Source: Flavobacteriales bacterium (GTDB lineage Bacteria; Bacteroidota; Bacteroidia; Flavobacteriales; Flavobacteriaceae). From it: 47,984 nt of DNA. Under the pieces are notes generated by a model. It was given only the letters and a program-made list of their open reading frames with translations, did not search any database and had not been told where the DNA came from. The position numbers and the translations under genes are program-made. Shown in pieces: positions 15,781 through 24,406 of the stretch. Each line of letters opens with the position of its first letter. Position 1 is the first letter of the stretch. The stretch is from assembly GCA_027066365.1 (NCBI GenBank), contig JAMONV010000021.1, positions 1-47,984 of the forward strand, read 5' to 3'.

Positions 15781-16374
15781 TTATTTTTTTCCGAAAATTT
15801 TCTTGTTGAATATAACCAAAATAAACACACCGATCGTTATGGCACTGTCGGCAATATTAAAAATCGCATCAAAAAAAGTATAGGTTTTTCCGCCGACATA
15901 AGGAACCCACTGCGGAAGTCTGAATTCAAACAAAGGAAAATAAAACATATCCACCACTTTCCCCTGAAAAAAAGGCGCATAACCTTTTTCGGGAAACAGT
16001 TGAGCCGGCTTGTGAAAACTGTCCGAAAAAATCTGTCCGTAGAAAACCGAATCGATAATATTACCCAAAGCACCGGCAAAAATCAGCGCTAAAGCAAAAG
16101 CCAACAAATGCCGCTTTTTTTTCAATGCTTGCCATAGCCACCAACCGATTCCGCCCAAGGCGATCAACCGAAAAGCCGTAAGCAAATACTTACCCTTGAC
16201 TCCTCCCCATTCGGCTCCGAAAGCCATGCCGTTATTCTCGACAAACAAGATTTTAAACCATGGCGTCACCGTGTATGCCTGTCCGATATAAAAATGCGTC
16301 TTGATATAAACTTTCAACGCTTGGTCAAGCAATAGAACAAACAAAATAAGCAATAAGGCCTTGGTTTTGGTCAT
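15781..16374 (-). CDS. lspA: Lipoprotein signal peptidase (signal peptidase II)
   Basis: Inner-membrane aspartyl protease that cleaves prolipoprotein signal peptides at the lipidated Cys. The 197 residues form four hydrophobic segments. LLDQALK opens the protein, FVENNGMAFG follows, and GNIIDS precedes the catalytic pair, with one Asp in KVVDMFYF and the other in FNIADSAI. An insert of about 25 residues around residues 115-140 (FSDSFHKPAQLFPEKGYAPF) is typical of Bacteroidota LspA. It lies 9 nt after the dksA-like gene and 3 nt before deoC. Lipoproteins such as the products at 1550 and 38454 would be its substrates. Confidence 0.93.
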   Translation of the reverse strand: MTKTKALLLILFVLLLDQALKVYIKTHFYIGQAYTVTPWFKILFVENNGMAFGAEWGGVKGKYLLTAFRLIALGGIGWWLWQALKKKRHLLAFALALIFAGALGNIIDSVFYGQIFSDSFHKPAQLFPEKGYAPFFQGKVVDMFYFPLFEFRLPQWVPYVGGKTYTFFDAIFNIADSAITIGVFILVIFNKKIFGKK

Positions 16375-16383
16375 ACCGTAAAT

Positions 16384-16761
16384 TTAGCGACCGCTACGTC
16401 GTTTCTTGGCTTCAATGCTCAAAGTGGTGTGCGGAACCGCTCTGAGACGTTCCTTGCTGATAAGTTTTCCCGTTTCACGACAAATACCGTAGGTTTTATT
16501 CTCAATTCGAATCAAAGCCCGCTCAAGGTCATTCTTGAATTTTTCCAAACGGGCAATCATGCGCATCGTATTATCATGCTGATAGGCATAGGCACTATCT
16601 TCAAACGATAAAATCTTGGTTTGATTAATATCGTTCGACTCCAATAATTGTCGTAAGATTTTCAAATCGTGCTCCGTTCGTTCGAGTTTTTTTAAAATAA
16701 TCTGACGAAATTCTTCCAATTCTTCGTCGGAATATCGTGTTTTTTTGCTTTCTTCTGCCAT
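16384..16761 (-). CDS. TraR/DksA-family protein with degenerate zinc finger
   Basis: A 125-residue protein with the DksA layout: an N-terminal coiled-coil pair (about 10-85) and a C-terminal finger-like module. RNA-polymerase-binding members carry C-x2-C...C-x2-C. Here only Cys94 remains in YGICRETGKLISKERLRAVP, and the later cysteine positions read HTTLSIEAK. Zinc binding by four cysteines is therefore not possible. This form is, as I recall, common in Bacteroidota. It may still reach into the RNA polymerase secondary channel through the coiled coil. It lies between ileS (4-nt gap) and lspA (9-nt gap). Confidence 0.85.
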   Translation of the reverse strand: MAEESKKTRYSDEELEEFRQIILKKLERTEHDLKILRQLLESNDINQTKILSFEDSAYAYQHDNTMRMIARLEKFKNDLERALIRIENKTYGICRETGKLISKERLRAVPHTTLSIEAKKRRSGR

Positions 16762-16765
16762 GGCT

Positions 16766-19700
16766 TTATATTTTTTGAATTTTAATTCTTACCGGAATAC
16801 CGTTAATATCGGTTTCCACTGCTTCTTGTATGTTTTCAAGGTCTTCAAACCGAATGTTTTCGGCTAGCGTTTCCTTGCGTATGTAATCACCGAGTGTTTG
16901 CACCGCTTCCTCGATTTGCTTTGCCGGCGAAAGGAAGATACGGATTTTATCGGTGACGTCCAAACCGCTTTGTTTTCGAATATTTTGGATGCGGTTTACC
17001 AATTCGCGAGCCAAGCCTTCGCGTATCAATCCGGGTGTCAGGGTAATATCCAATGCAACGGTGGTATTATCTTCGGAAACGATTTTCCAACCTTTGATAT
17101 CTTTGGCTGCAATAATCACTTCACCGGGTTGTAAGGTAATGCCGCTTCCGTCTTCCAAAACAATCGATACTTCTTCTCCTTTCTCCAAACGCTTGATTCG
17201 GTCTTTATCCAAGCGGGCTATGGCATTAGCCACGGCTTTCATTTGTTTGCCGTATTTAGGACCCAATTTTTTGAAATCCGGCTTGGCGGTTTTAACCAAC
17301 ACACCGGAATTTTCATCGATAATTTCCAATTCCTTTACGTTGATTTCGGATAGAATCAAATCCTTGACTTTTTTCAAATCTTCCCGTTCGGTTTGATTAA
17401 GTGCCGGCACCATAATTTTCTGCAAAGGCTGTCGCACTTTGATTTTTTCTTTTTTCCGGATGGATAAAGCCAACGACGACACCAATTGCGCTTTTCGCAT
17501 GCGGCGTTCCAGATTTTCGTCAATGCGACTTTCTTTGGCAACGGGAAATCCGGCCAAATGCACGGATTCCACACGGTCTTTACCTGTGACGGTATTCAAA
17601 TCCCGCCACAAGCGTTCGGCATAAAACGGTGCTATCGGGGCTATTAATTTGGCCAATGTGTCCAAGGCCGTATAAAGTGTTTGAAAAGCCGATATTTTAT
17701 CTTGTCCGTACTCTCCTTTCCAAAACCGGCGACGGCTCAATCGTACATACCAATTGCTCAAATCGTCTATGGTAAACCGTTGAATTTCCTTGGCGGCTTT
17801 AGACGGTTCGTAGTCTTCCAAATATTGCGTCACTTTTTTAATCAAAGAATTCAAGCCGGATAAAATCCAACGATCCAACTCGGGTCGTTCTTCATAAGGG
17901 ATGTCCGTTTCGGCATACGTGAATCCGTCCACATTGGCATAGAGCGCAAAGAATGCATAAGTGTTATACAAAGTGCCGAAAAACTTCCGAATAACTTCCT
18001 GAATGATAGCTTCGTTGAAGCGCAAATTATCCCACGGATTGGAATGCCAAACCATATACCACCGAACCGCATCGGGACCGTATTTGCGCAAAGTTTCAAA
18101 CGGATCGACACTGTTGCCCAATCGCTTGGACATTTTCTGTCCGTTTTTATCCAAAACCAAACCGTTCGACACCACGGTTTTATAGGCCACCGAATCAAAT
18201 ACCATCGTGGCTATGGCATGCAATGTATAGAACCAACCACGCGTCTGATCCACACCTTCGGCAATGAAATCGGCGGGAAAAAATTGCTTTTGATCGATCA
18301 ATTCGCGATTTTCAAACGGATAATGCCATTGGGCATAAGGCATGGATCCGGAATCGAACCAAACATCAATCAAATCACTTTCGCGTTTCATCGGTTTTCC
18401 TCTATCCGACACCAAAATAATCTTATCCACCACGTGCTTATGCAAATCGATTTTGGCATAATTTTCTTCGCTCATATCTCCGGGAACAAATCCTTCAAAC
18501 GGATTGCTTTCCATGAATCCCGCTTCAACGGATTTTTGGATTTCCCGCATCAATTCTTCCACCGATCCGATAATTTTTTCTTCTTTACCGTCTTCGGTAC
18601 GCCATATCGGCAAGGGTATTCCCCAATAACGCGAACGTGACAAATTCCAATCTTTTGCTTCCGCCAACCAATTACCGAAACGCCCTTCGCCGGTGGACGC
18701 CGGTTTCCACTTGATTTGCTTATTAAGCTCCACCATGCGTTCCCGCACTTCGGGAATGCGAATAAACCAAGCATCCAAAGGATAGTAAAGAATAGGCTTG
18801 TCGGTTCGCCAACAGTGCGGATAGTTATGCGTATATTTCCCCGATTTAAAAGCTTTGTTTTCTTTTTTCAGTTTGACAATAATTTCCACATTCACGGAAA
18901 CTTCCGGCTTGGTTTCTCCTTCGCCATAATACTCATCCCGAACATACCGGCCGGCAAATTCTCTCATTTCGGGACGGAAACGCCCTTGCAAATCCACCAA
19001 TGGAACCGGATTTCCGTTTTCGTCTTTCACCAGCATGGGCGGAACTCCGTATTTTTCGGCGGCTTTAGCATCGTCTTGCCCGAAAGTGGGTGCAATATGC
19101 ACAATACCCGTCCCGCTGTCGGTGGTAACAAAATCACCTGCAATCACCCGGAAAGCTTTATCGGCATTTTTGTAGGGTAATGCATAAGGCAACAACTGTT
19201 CGTAGCGAACGCCTACCAGTTCCTTTCCTTTTAATTTGCCTAAGACAAAATAGGGAATCTTTTTAGCACCGGGTTCATATTCCGAAAGTGCCTTTTCGTT
19301 TTCCACTTTGTAAAATTTTCGGGTATCGAAAATCTCGCCAAGCAAATCTTCGGCCAAAATAACGGCTTGGTGTTTGTGCGTATAAGGATTAAAAGTTTCC
19401 ACCAATAAATAATCGATATCTTCTCCTACGGCTAGCGCCGTGTTGGAGGGCAAAGTCCAAGGTGTGGTGGTCCAAGCAAGAAAATAAACGTCGCCTTCAA
19501 AATTTTTCCACACTGCAGGCAAAGTGTCCTTCAACGCCTTGAATTGTGCCACTACGGTATGATCGGCAATATCACGATAACATCCCGGCAAATTCAGCTC
19601 GTGAGAACTCAAACCCGTTCCCGCTTTGGGCGAATAAGGCTGGATGGTATAACCTTTATAAAGCAAACCTTTGTTATAAATTTGCTTCAATAACCACCAA

Positions 19701-20182
19701 ACACTTTCCATGTATTTGGGATCGTAAGTGATATAGGGATTTTCCAAATCAACCCAATAACCCATCAAGCGCGTCAGTTCGCTCCATTCACCCGTATAAC
19801 GCATAACGCTTTTCTTGCAGGCTTCATTGTATTCTTCTACGGAAATTTTCTTGCCGATATCCTCCTTGGTAATACCCAAAGCCTTTTCCACACCCAATTC
19901 CACCGGCAAACCGTGTGTGTCCCAACCGGCTTTGCGCGGCACACGATAACCCTGCATGGTCTTGAAACGGTTAAACAAATCTTTTACCGTCCTTCCCAAC
20001 ACATGATGAATGCCCGGTTTCCCGTTTGCCGATGGCGGCCCTTCAAAAAAAACAAAGGTCTTGGAAGCCGGACGCGACGATATACTTTTTTTGAAAATAT
20101 CTTTTTCCTCCCAAAATCGCGCAATCTCATTGGCAACTTCACTCAAATCCAATTGCTTATATGTGGAAAAACGCTTGCTCAT
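16766..20182 (-). CDS. ileS: Isoleucyl-tRNA synthetase
   Basis: Class I synthetase of 1138 residues that charges tRNA-Ile. KMSKR is seen intact in GQKMSKRLGNS. The HIGH signature aligns with GPPSANGKPGIHH, so it reads G-I-H-H (about 57-60), a variant I recall from Bacteroidota enzymes. The editing domain region includes AWTTTPWTLPSNTAL and IVHIAPTFGQDD. The size, and the absence of a C-terminal zinc-binding cysteine cluster, fit the long, eukaryote-like IleRS type. It is the first gene of a four-gene operon with dksA-like, lspA and deoC. A promoter element precedes it at 20208-20215. No T-box leader is visible. Confidence 0.95.
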   Translation of the reverse strand: MSKRFSTYKQLDLSEVANEIARFWEEKDIFKKSISSRPASKTFVFFEGPPSANGKPGIHHVLGRTVKDLFNRFKTMQGYRVPRKAGWDTHGLPVELGVEKALGITKEDIGKKISVEEYNEACKKSVMRYTGEWSELTRLMGYWVDLENPYITYDPKYMESVWWLLKQIYNKGLLYKGYTIQPYSPKAGTGLSSHELNLPGCYRDIADHTVVAQFKALKDTLPAVWKNFEGDVYFLAWTTTPWTLPSNTALAVGEDIDYLLVETFNPYTHKHQAVILAEDLLGEIFDTRKFYKVENEKALSEYEPGAKKIPYFVLGKLKGKELVGVRYEQLLPYALPYKNADKAFRVIAGDFVTTDSGTGIVHIAPTFGQDDAKAAEKYGVPPMLVKDENGNPVPLVDLQGRFRPEMREFAGRYVRDEYYGEGETKPEVSVNVEIIVKLKKENKAFKSGKYTHNYPHCWRTDKPILYYPLDAWFIRIPEVRERMVELNKQIKWKPASTGEGRFGNWLAEAKDWNLSRSRYWGIPLPIWRTEDGKEEKIIGSVEELMREIQKSVEAGFMESNPFEGFVPGDMSEENYAKIDLHKHVVDKIILVSDRGKPMKRESDLIDVWFDSGSMPYAQWHYPFENRELIDQKQFFPADFIAEGVDQTRGWFYTLHAIATMVFDSVAYKTVVSNGLVLDKNGQKMSKRLGNSVDPFETLRKYGPDAVRWYMVWHSNPWDNLRFNEAIIQEVIRKFFGTLYNTYAFFALYANVDGFTYAETDIPYEERPELDRWILSGLNSLIKKVTQYLEDYEPSKAAKEIQRFTIDDLSNWYVRLSRRRFWKGEYGQDKISAFQTLYTALDTLAKLIAPIAPFYAERLWRDLNTVTGKDRVESVHLAGFPVAKESRIDENLERRMRKAQLVSSLALSIRKKEKIKVRQPLQKIMVPALNQTEREDLKKVKDLILSEINVKELEIIDENSGVLVKTAKPDFKKLGPKYGKQMKAVANAIARLDKDRIKRLEKGEEVSIVLEDGSGITLQPGEVIIAAKDIKGWKIVSEDNTTVALDITLTPGLIREGLARELVNRIQNIRKQSGLDVTDKIRIFLSPAKQIEEAVQTLGDYIRKETLAENIRFEDLENIQEAVETDINGIPVRIKIQKI

Positions 20183-20207
20183 GTGCCGATACTGTCTTTA
20201 AATCAGG

Positions 20208-20215
20208 CAAAAATA
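20208..20215 (-). promoter_or_regulatory. -7 promoter element for ileS
   Basis: On the minus strand the sequence is TATTTTTG, a full TAnnTTTG match 25 nt upstream of the ileS ATG. No TTTG is seen at the standard spacing upstream. Confidence 0.45.
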
Positions 20216-20374
20216 CGAATATTTCACGATTTGATATGAATTTCGCCCTATACCGCTCGCTCTTGCCGTAGACAAAAAACTTTCGAAATATCAAATATCG
20301 AACCGGACTTAAAATTTCAAAATTTTTTAACCGAATATATCACACTAAAAAACCAAGCTATGCGTTTTTTATGT

Positions 20375-20382
20375 TAACTTTG
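20375..20382 (+). promoter_or_regulatory. -7 promoter element for recJ
   Basis: TAACTTTG ends 5 nt before the recJ ATG at 20388. The expected transcription start falls at or next to the start codon, implying a leaderless mRNA. Confidence 0.5.
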
Positions 20383-20387
20383 TAGCG

Positions 20388-22124
20388 ATGAAATGGAAAT
20401 TTGCCGAAGAACCCGATGAAAACATCGTGCGGAACATTCAATATACCTTGAATGTTCCGTACGTCATAGCCCGTCTATTGGTTCAACGCGGCATCACCGA
20501 CTATGAATCGGCAAGAAAATTTTTCTCTCCCGCTTGGCATGACATTTATAATCCGTATTTAATAAAAGACATGGACCGTAGCGTGGAACGCATCCTCCAA
20601 GCGATGAAAAACAACGAACGAATATTAATCTACGGCGATTACGACGTGGACGGAACCACAGCGGTATCCATTTTATACTCCTACTTGAAAGAATTTTATT
20701 CCAACCTGGATTACTACATTCCGGACCGAGACAAAGAAGGCTACGGCATTTCATTTCAAGGCGTGGATTACGCCGCTCAAACCGGCGCCGGCCTCATGAT
20801 TGCTCTGGATTGCGGCATCAAAGCCCACGAACAAATCGCCTACGCCAACAACAAAGGAATCGACGTGATTATAGGCGACCATCACACGCCGCCCGAAAAT
20901 TTGCCCGACGCCTATGCCATTCTCAATCCCAAACGCAAAGATTGTCCTTATCCCTATAAAGAACTCAGCGGCGCAGGAATCGCCTTTAAAATTATCCAAG
21001 CCATCAGCGAAAAACGAGGCCAAACCATCGATAAAATCATTCCTTACCTTGACTTGGTGGCCGTAAGCATCGCCGCCGATATCGTACCCGTTACCGACGA
21101 AAACCGAACCCTGCTCTACTTCGGATTGCAACAACTCAATCTTTCGCCGCGTCCCGGATTAAAAGTACTTATGCGATCCATGACCAAAAAAGAATGGACC
21201 GTCTCCGATCTGGTCTTTATTCTCGCACCACGAATCAACTCCGCCGGAAGAATGGACAACGGTAAAAAAGCGGTGGAACTCCTTATCGAACCGGACGAAA
21301 TCAAAGCCATCGAATTGGGAAACGCCCTGGAAGAAAACAACCGCCAACGACGCGAAACCGACCAAAACATCACCGACGAAGCCTTACAAATCATCACACG
21401 CCACCTCTCTCCCGACCAATATACCACGGTGGTCTACGACAAAAACTGGCACAAAGGCGTTGTGGGTATTGTGGCATCTCGCTTAATCGAAAAATATTAC
21501 CGCCCCACCATCGTCTTGACCTATTCGGAACAGGATAAATTGTGGGTGGGATCGGCGCGTTCGGTAAAAAATTTCGATTTATACAGCATACTGGAAGAAA
21601 TCAGTGAACATATTCATAAATTCGGCGGACATAAATTCGCTGCAGGCCTGTCCGTCAAACCCGAAAAATTAAAAGATTTTATCACGGCTTTTGAACAAAC
21701 GGTTCGCAAACACATGCCCGAACATTTGCGCGAACCCGAAATCGAAATCGATGCGGAACTGGATTTGATCGATATTACACCCAAATTTTATCGTATTCTC
21801 AAACGGTTTGCCCCCTTCGGACCGGGCAATATGAAACCCGTTTTCCTTACCCGGAACTTACGCGATAACGGTTTTGCACGCCGCGTTGGAAAAGACCAAA
21901 GCCATTTACGTATGTTCGTCATGGACGGCACCACACGATCCACTCTGGTAGCCATTGCCTTCAATCAAGGAAATAAACTCGAAGAAATAAAAAATCACGA
22001 ACATTTTGCAGCCGTTTATCATCTGGACGAAAACGAATGGAACGGAAAAATAAGTTTGCAATTGAAAATCAAAGATATCAAAACCCACCCCGACGAAATT
22101 CCGGAACGTCCTAAATTCATGTAA
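20388..22124 (+). CDS. recJ: Single-stranded-DNA-specific exonuclease RecJ
   Basis: 5'-3' ssDNA exonuclease used in recombination, mismatch and base-excision repair. The 578-residue protein shows the DHH phosphoesterase motifs IYGDYDVDGTTAV, the DCGIK segment and GDHHTPPENLPDAYAILNP, then the DHHA1 motif KFGGHKFAAGLS. The RecJ OB domain occupies about residues 445-570. There is no signal peptide. It is transcribed alone, divergent from ileS, and its start is supported by the TAACTTTG element 5 nt upstream. No convincing terminator follows; the next 280 bases up to the beta-barrel pseudogene hold only that gene's terminator. Confidence 0.95.
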   Translation: MKWKFAEEPDENIVRNIQYTLNVPYVIARLLVQRGITDYESARKFFSPAWHDIYNPYLIKDMDRSVERILQAMKNNERILIYGDYDVDGTTAVSILYSYLKEFYSNLDYYIPDRDKEGYGISFQGVDYAAQTGAGLMIALDCGIKAHEQIAYANNKGIDVIIGDHHTPPENLPDAYAILNPKRKDCPYPYKELSGAGIAFKIIQAISEKRGQTIDKIIPYLDLVAVSIAADIVPVTDENRTLLYFGLQQLNLSPRPGLKVLMRSMTKKEWTVSDLVFILAPRINSAGRMDNGKKAVELLIEPDEIKAIELGNALEENNRQRRETDQNITDEALQIITRHLSPDQYTTVVYDKNWHKGVVGIVASRLIEKYYRPTIVLTYSEQDKLWVGSARSVKNFDLYSILEEISEHIHKFGGHKFAAGLSVKPEKLKDFITAFEQTVRKHMPEHLREPEIEIDAELDLIDITPKFYRILKRFAPFGPGNMKPVFLTRNLRDNGFARRVGKDQSHLRMFVMDGTTRSTLVAIAFNQGNKLEEIKNHEHFAAVYHLDENEWNGKISLQLKIKDIKTHPDEIPERPKFM

Positions 22125-22352
22125 TTAGAATTTTCCACCCAAATACCTAACAAAATCCCGGTAATTTTTTTTCCAACCAGGATTAAACTTTGCTGCTTTA
22201 TGCCCGGCAAAATTTGGTTTTTCTTCACACTATAATGTCCTCTATAAACCTCTTTTCTTCCAAATTTAAATAATTATAGTTTATTATTCTAATTTTTACA
22301 CCAAAATCTACCATTTAATCGAGCGCTGGAAAACGACTGATTTGTAAACAAC

Positions 22353-22376
22353 AAAAAACTTCGCCCCGAGGCGAGG
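22353..22376 (-). terminator. Rho-independent terminator of the beta-barrel gene
   Basis: Read on the minus strand, CCTCGCC, a TCGG loop and GGCGAAG form a 7-bp stem with one G-T pair, followed by TTTTTTG. It lies about 30 nt downstream of the full-length reading frame end at 22405, not of the internal TAG at 22621. This supports the longer gene as the ancestral unit. Confidence 0.7.
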
Positions 22377-22404
22377 TTTCGAAATTATAAAGCCCGTTGA
22401 ATTA

Positions 22405-23028
22405 TTAATAGCCTAATTTATAAGAAATACCGAAGGAAATAACCGAGGCGCCATATCCCAAAATCATATGTGCCGACAACCTTTCGCTGAAAAAGTAACG
22501 TCCACCGATTTGAACGCCATATAAAGCGCCCGTACCACTTAATTCGGCTACGGGAATATCGGAGGAATTATCTCCGGAACTTTCGGAATCTCCACTGAAA
22601 TGATAAATGCCTACCTGGATCTAATCCGGCATATACATTATACTTATATTAAGCAAATAATAATTGGCTTTTGCCCCGCCGAAAATAAACCCGTATTTGT
22701 ATTTAATTTCAGTGTTGGAGGTTTCACCGGTGAAATAGTCTTGTGATTTCACGGTTGTAATGTGTTGAAATACGTAATAACCGGCAAAACCGCCAAGGGT
22801 TATTTTATCGGTTATGGCATATTCGTATTCGGCGGTAACGGGCGGAACCGAAACTTTAAATTTAGTTTCTATCGAGGATCCGCCGCCGGAAATACTAGCA
22901 TTACTGGATTGCAACAAAGGTATTAAACCGGCATGAAAATTAGTAAATGAATTTCCTTGGTTCATTTGAGCGTTTACATAATAAACACTCCAGACAAAAA
23001 CAATGAAAGCTAAAATTGTTCTTTTCAC
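22405..23028 (-). pseudogene. Outer-membrane beta-barrel protein interrupted by in-frame TAG
   Basis: Starting at GTG 23028 the frame encodes a signal peptide (MKRTILAFIVFVWSVYYVNA) and amphipathic beta strands such as TAEYEYAITDKITLGGFAGYY, and stops at TAG 22621-22623 after NISIMYMPD. The same frame continues without another stop for 71 codons. That part includes IQVGIYHFSGDSES and GVQIGGRYFFSERLSAHMIL, and closes with SVISFGISYKLGY and tandem TAA codons. The closing motif, with a C-terminal aromatic, is a typical outer-membrane barrel end. The ancestral product was about 207 residues. One base change in the TAG would restore it, so a recent nonsense mutation or a sequencing error are both possible. 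Confidence 0.8.
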
Positions 23029-23473
23029 AGGGGTAATGATTTAAATGTTATCGCTATAAAATTAAGTAAAGTTTTGATAATAAAAAATATTTTATGATAT
23101 AAATATTAAAATGTGAGTTTATCATTATCTTTTTTAACGTTTCAGGGATCGTGTTTTTCCTTAACTATAGACTTTACGATTTTTTCGTTTATACAATTCA
23201 TTCATTTTATCCGTTCCGGAAAAAGTAATGCATTCTCACCGGGTTGTAATATTTTAATTAAGTGTAAGCAACGCAAAACAACTTTCGCTTTTTGATGTTA
23301 AAAATTTATAATGCTACGATCTTTTAGCGGATTGCCTTATTACATAATCAAAAAAAGCTAGAAAAACGCCAGGGTTCCCGTTCAATTTATTAGCCTCAAA
23401 ATCTCACACTATCATGTTCGTTTCAACGAAATCATGCGCTCAAGAACAAACATAAAACATAAACAAAGCATAA
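23029..23473. other. Gene-free spacer with a small palindrome
   Basis: AT-rich stretch between the divergent beta-barrel gene and tonB. No convincing gene is seen. TTCGTT-TC-AACGAA at 23417-23430 is a 14-base palindrome, and GAACAAA at 23444-23450 pairs with TTTGTTC at 23474-23480, which overlaps the tonB -33 element. Either could be an operator, but this is only suggested by position. Confidence 0.3.
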
Positions 23474-23505
23474 TTTGTTCATATCAAAAATTGGTATTAT
23501 TTTTG
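23474..23505 (+). promoter_or_regulatory. Bacteroidota promoter for tonB
   Basis: TTTG at 23474-23477, a 20-nt spacer and TATTTTTG at 23498-23505 match the TTTG-N19/20-TAnnTTTG consensus. The predicted start leaves a leader of roughly 30 nt before the ATG at 23541. Confidence 0.75.
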
Positions 23506-23540
23506 TTGGGGATTAATTGAAGTATTAAACTTTTTTCGAT

Positions 23541-24269
23541 ATGGAAATCAAAAAAAATCCGCGAGCGAATTTGGTTAATTATACAAGCTTGTTTTTGATG
23601 ATGGGGCTTGTGCTGATTTTGTTTACATCGTGGCGCCTTATTGAATACAAAAAATACGATAAAGATTCGTTTAAAGACGAAAAATGGAACGTTCAAAGTG
23701 ACGATTTGGAAGAAACATTTCAGGTGGAAAAAGAACAACCCAAGCCCAAAGAACAAATCAAAAAACAAGTAATTCCAACGCCGCCCAAAGAAGTGGAAGA
23801 CGAAGAAGAAGTGGAAACACCCGAATATCAGGATACTTCAACCGACGAAGAAGAAGCTGTGGATGAACCCGAAGATATTGAAACCGCCGATGAAACGGAT
23901 GAAGACGTGCAAGTAGCTTTCCAATTCGTAGAACAACCGCCCATATATCCGGGGTGTGAAAAATATAAAAACAAAAAAGCCAAGCTAAAAGAATGCATGA
24001 CCAAAAAAATTCAGCGCTTTATTAACCGGAAATTCAATAAAGATATTGCTAGCGACTTGGGTATTGAAGGGGTGATAACGGTAAACGTTTTCTTCCTGGT
24101 AGGCAAAGACGGCAAAGTAACCCAAATCCAAGCCCGGTCATCCTATAAAGAATTGGCGGATGAAGCCAAACGCGTAATTTCACAATTGCCCAAAATGATT
24201 CCCGGCGAGCAACGCGGACGCCCCGTTAAAGTACAATATTTCTTGCCCATCAAATTTAGAGTAGAATAA
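23541..24269 (+). CDS. tonB: TonB-type energy transducer
   Basis: A 242-residue protein that couples the proton-motive force to outer-membrane TonB-dependent receptors. It has one N-terminal membrane anchor (about residues 14-32), a long Pro/Lys then Glu/Asp-rich periplasmic spacer (about 45-130), and the C-terminal TonB domain. That domain begins with QPPIYPGCE and contains GIEGVITVNVFFLVGKDGK and a closing strand VKVQYFLPIKFRVE, the usual Bacteroidota form. The PGCE...ECM pair of cysteines could form a disulfide. It has its own promoter at 23474 and a strong terminator at 24291. No TonB-dependent receptor, ExbB or ExbD gene is adjacent. Confidence 0.88.
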   Translation: MEIKKNPRANLVNYTSLFLMMGLVLILFTSWRLIEYKKYDKDSFKDEKWNVQSDDLEETFQVEKEQPKPKEQIKKQVIPTPPKEVEDEEEVETPEYQDTSTDEEEAVDEPEDIETADETDEDVQVAFQFVEQPPIYPGCEKYKNKKAKLKECMTKKIQRFINRKFNKDIASDLGIEGVITVNVFFLVGKDGKVTQIQARSSYKELADEAKRVISQLPKMIPGEQRGRPVKVQYFLPIKFRVE

Positions 24270-24290
24270 AATCCGACTTAAATCACTTAC

Positions 24291-24316
24291 AATCCCGGTC
24301 ATTGCCGGGATTTTTT
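24291..24316 (+). terminator. Rho-independent terminator of tonB
   Basis: AATCCCGG and CCGGGATT form an 8-bp stem with a 6-nt loop, followed by a run of T. It lies about 20 nt after the tonB stop codon. Confidence 0.85.
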
Positions 24317-24380
24317 TATAAACCTATGTTACATAAACTGCTATACGGATATAATTTTTTCAGAAAAAATAAAAATATTA

Positions 24381-24388
24381 TACCTTTG
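24381..24388 (+). promoter_or_regulatory. -7 promoter element for spt
   Basis: TACCTTTG is a full TAnnTTTG match 18 nt upstream of the ATG at 24407. AGGAGA lies between them, an unusually good Shine-Dalgarno match for this phylum. Together they fix the start at 24407 and not at any codon further upstream. Confidence 0.55.
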
Positions 24389-24406
24389 TCTCGAAAAGGA
24401 GATTTT

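Noticed and set aside
24302-24406. N-terminal extension of the serine palmitoyltransferase frame.
   Set aside because: It crosses the tonB terminator and the spt promoter; the ATG at 24407 has a ribosome-binding site and matches the family N-terminus.
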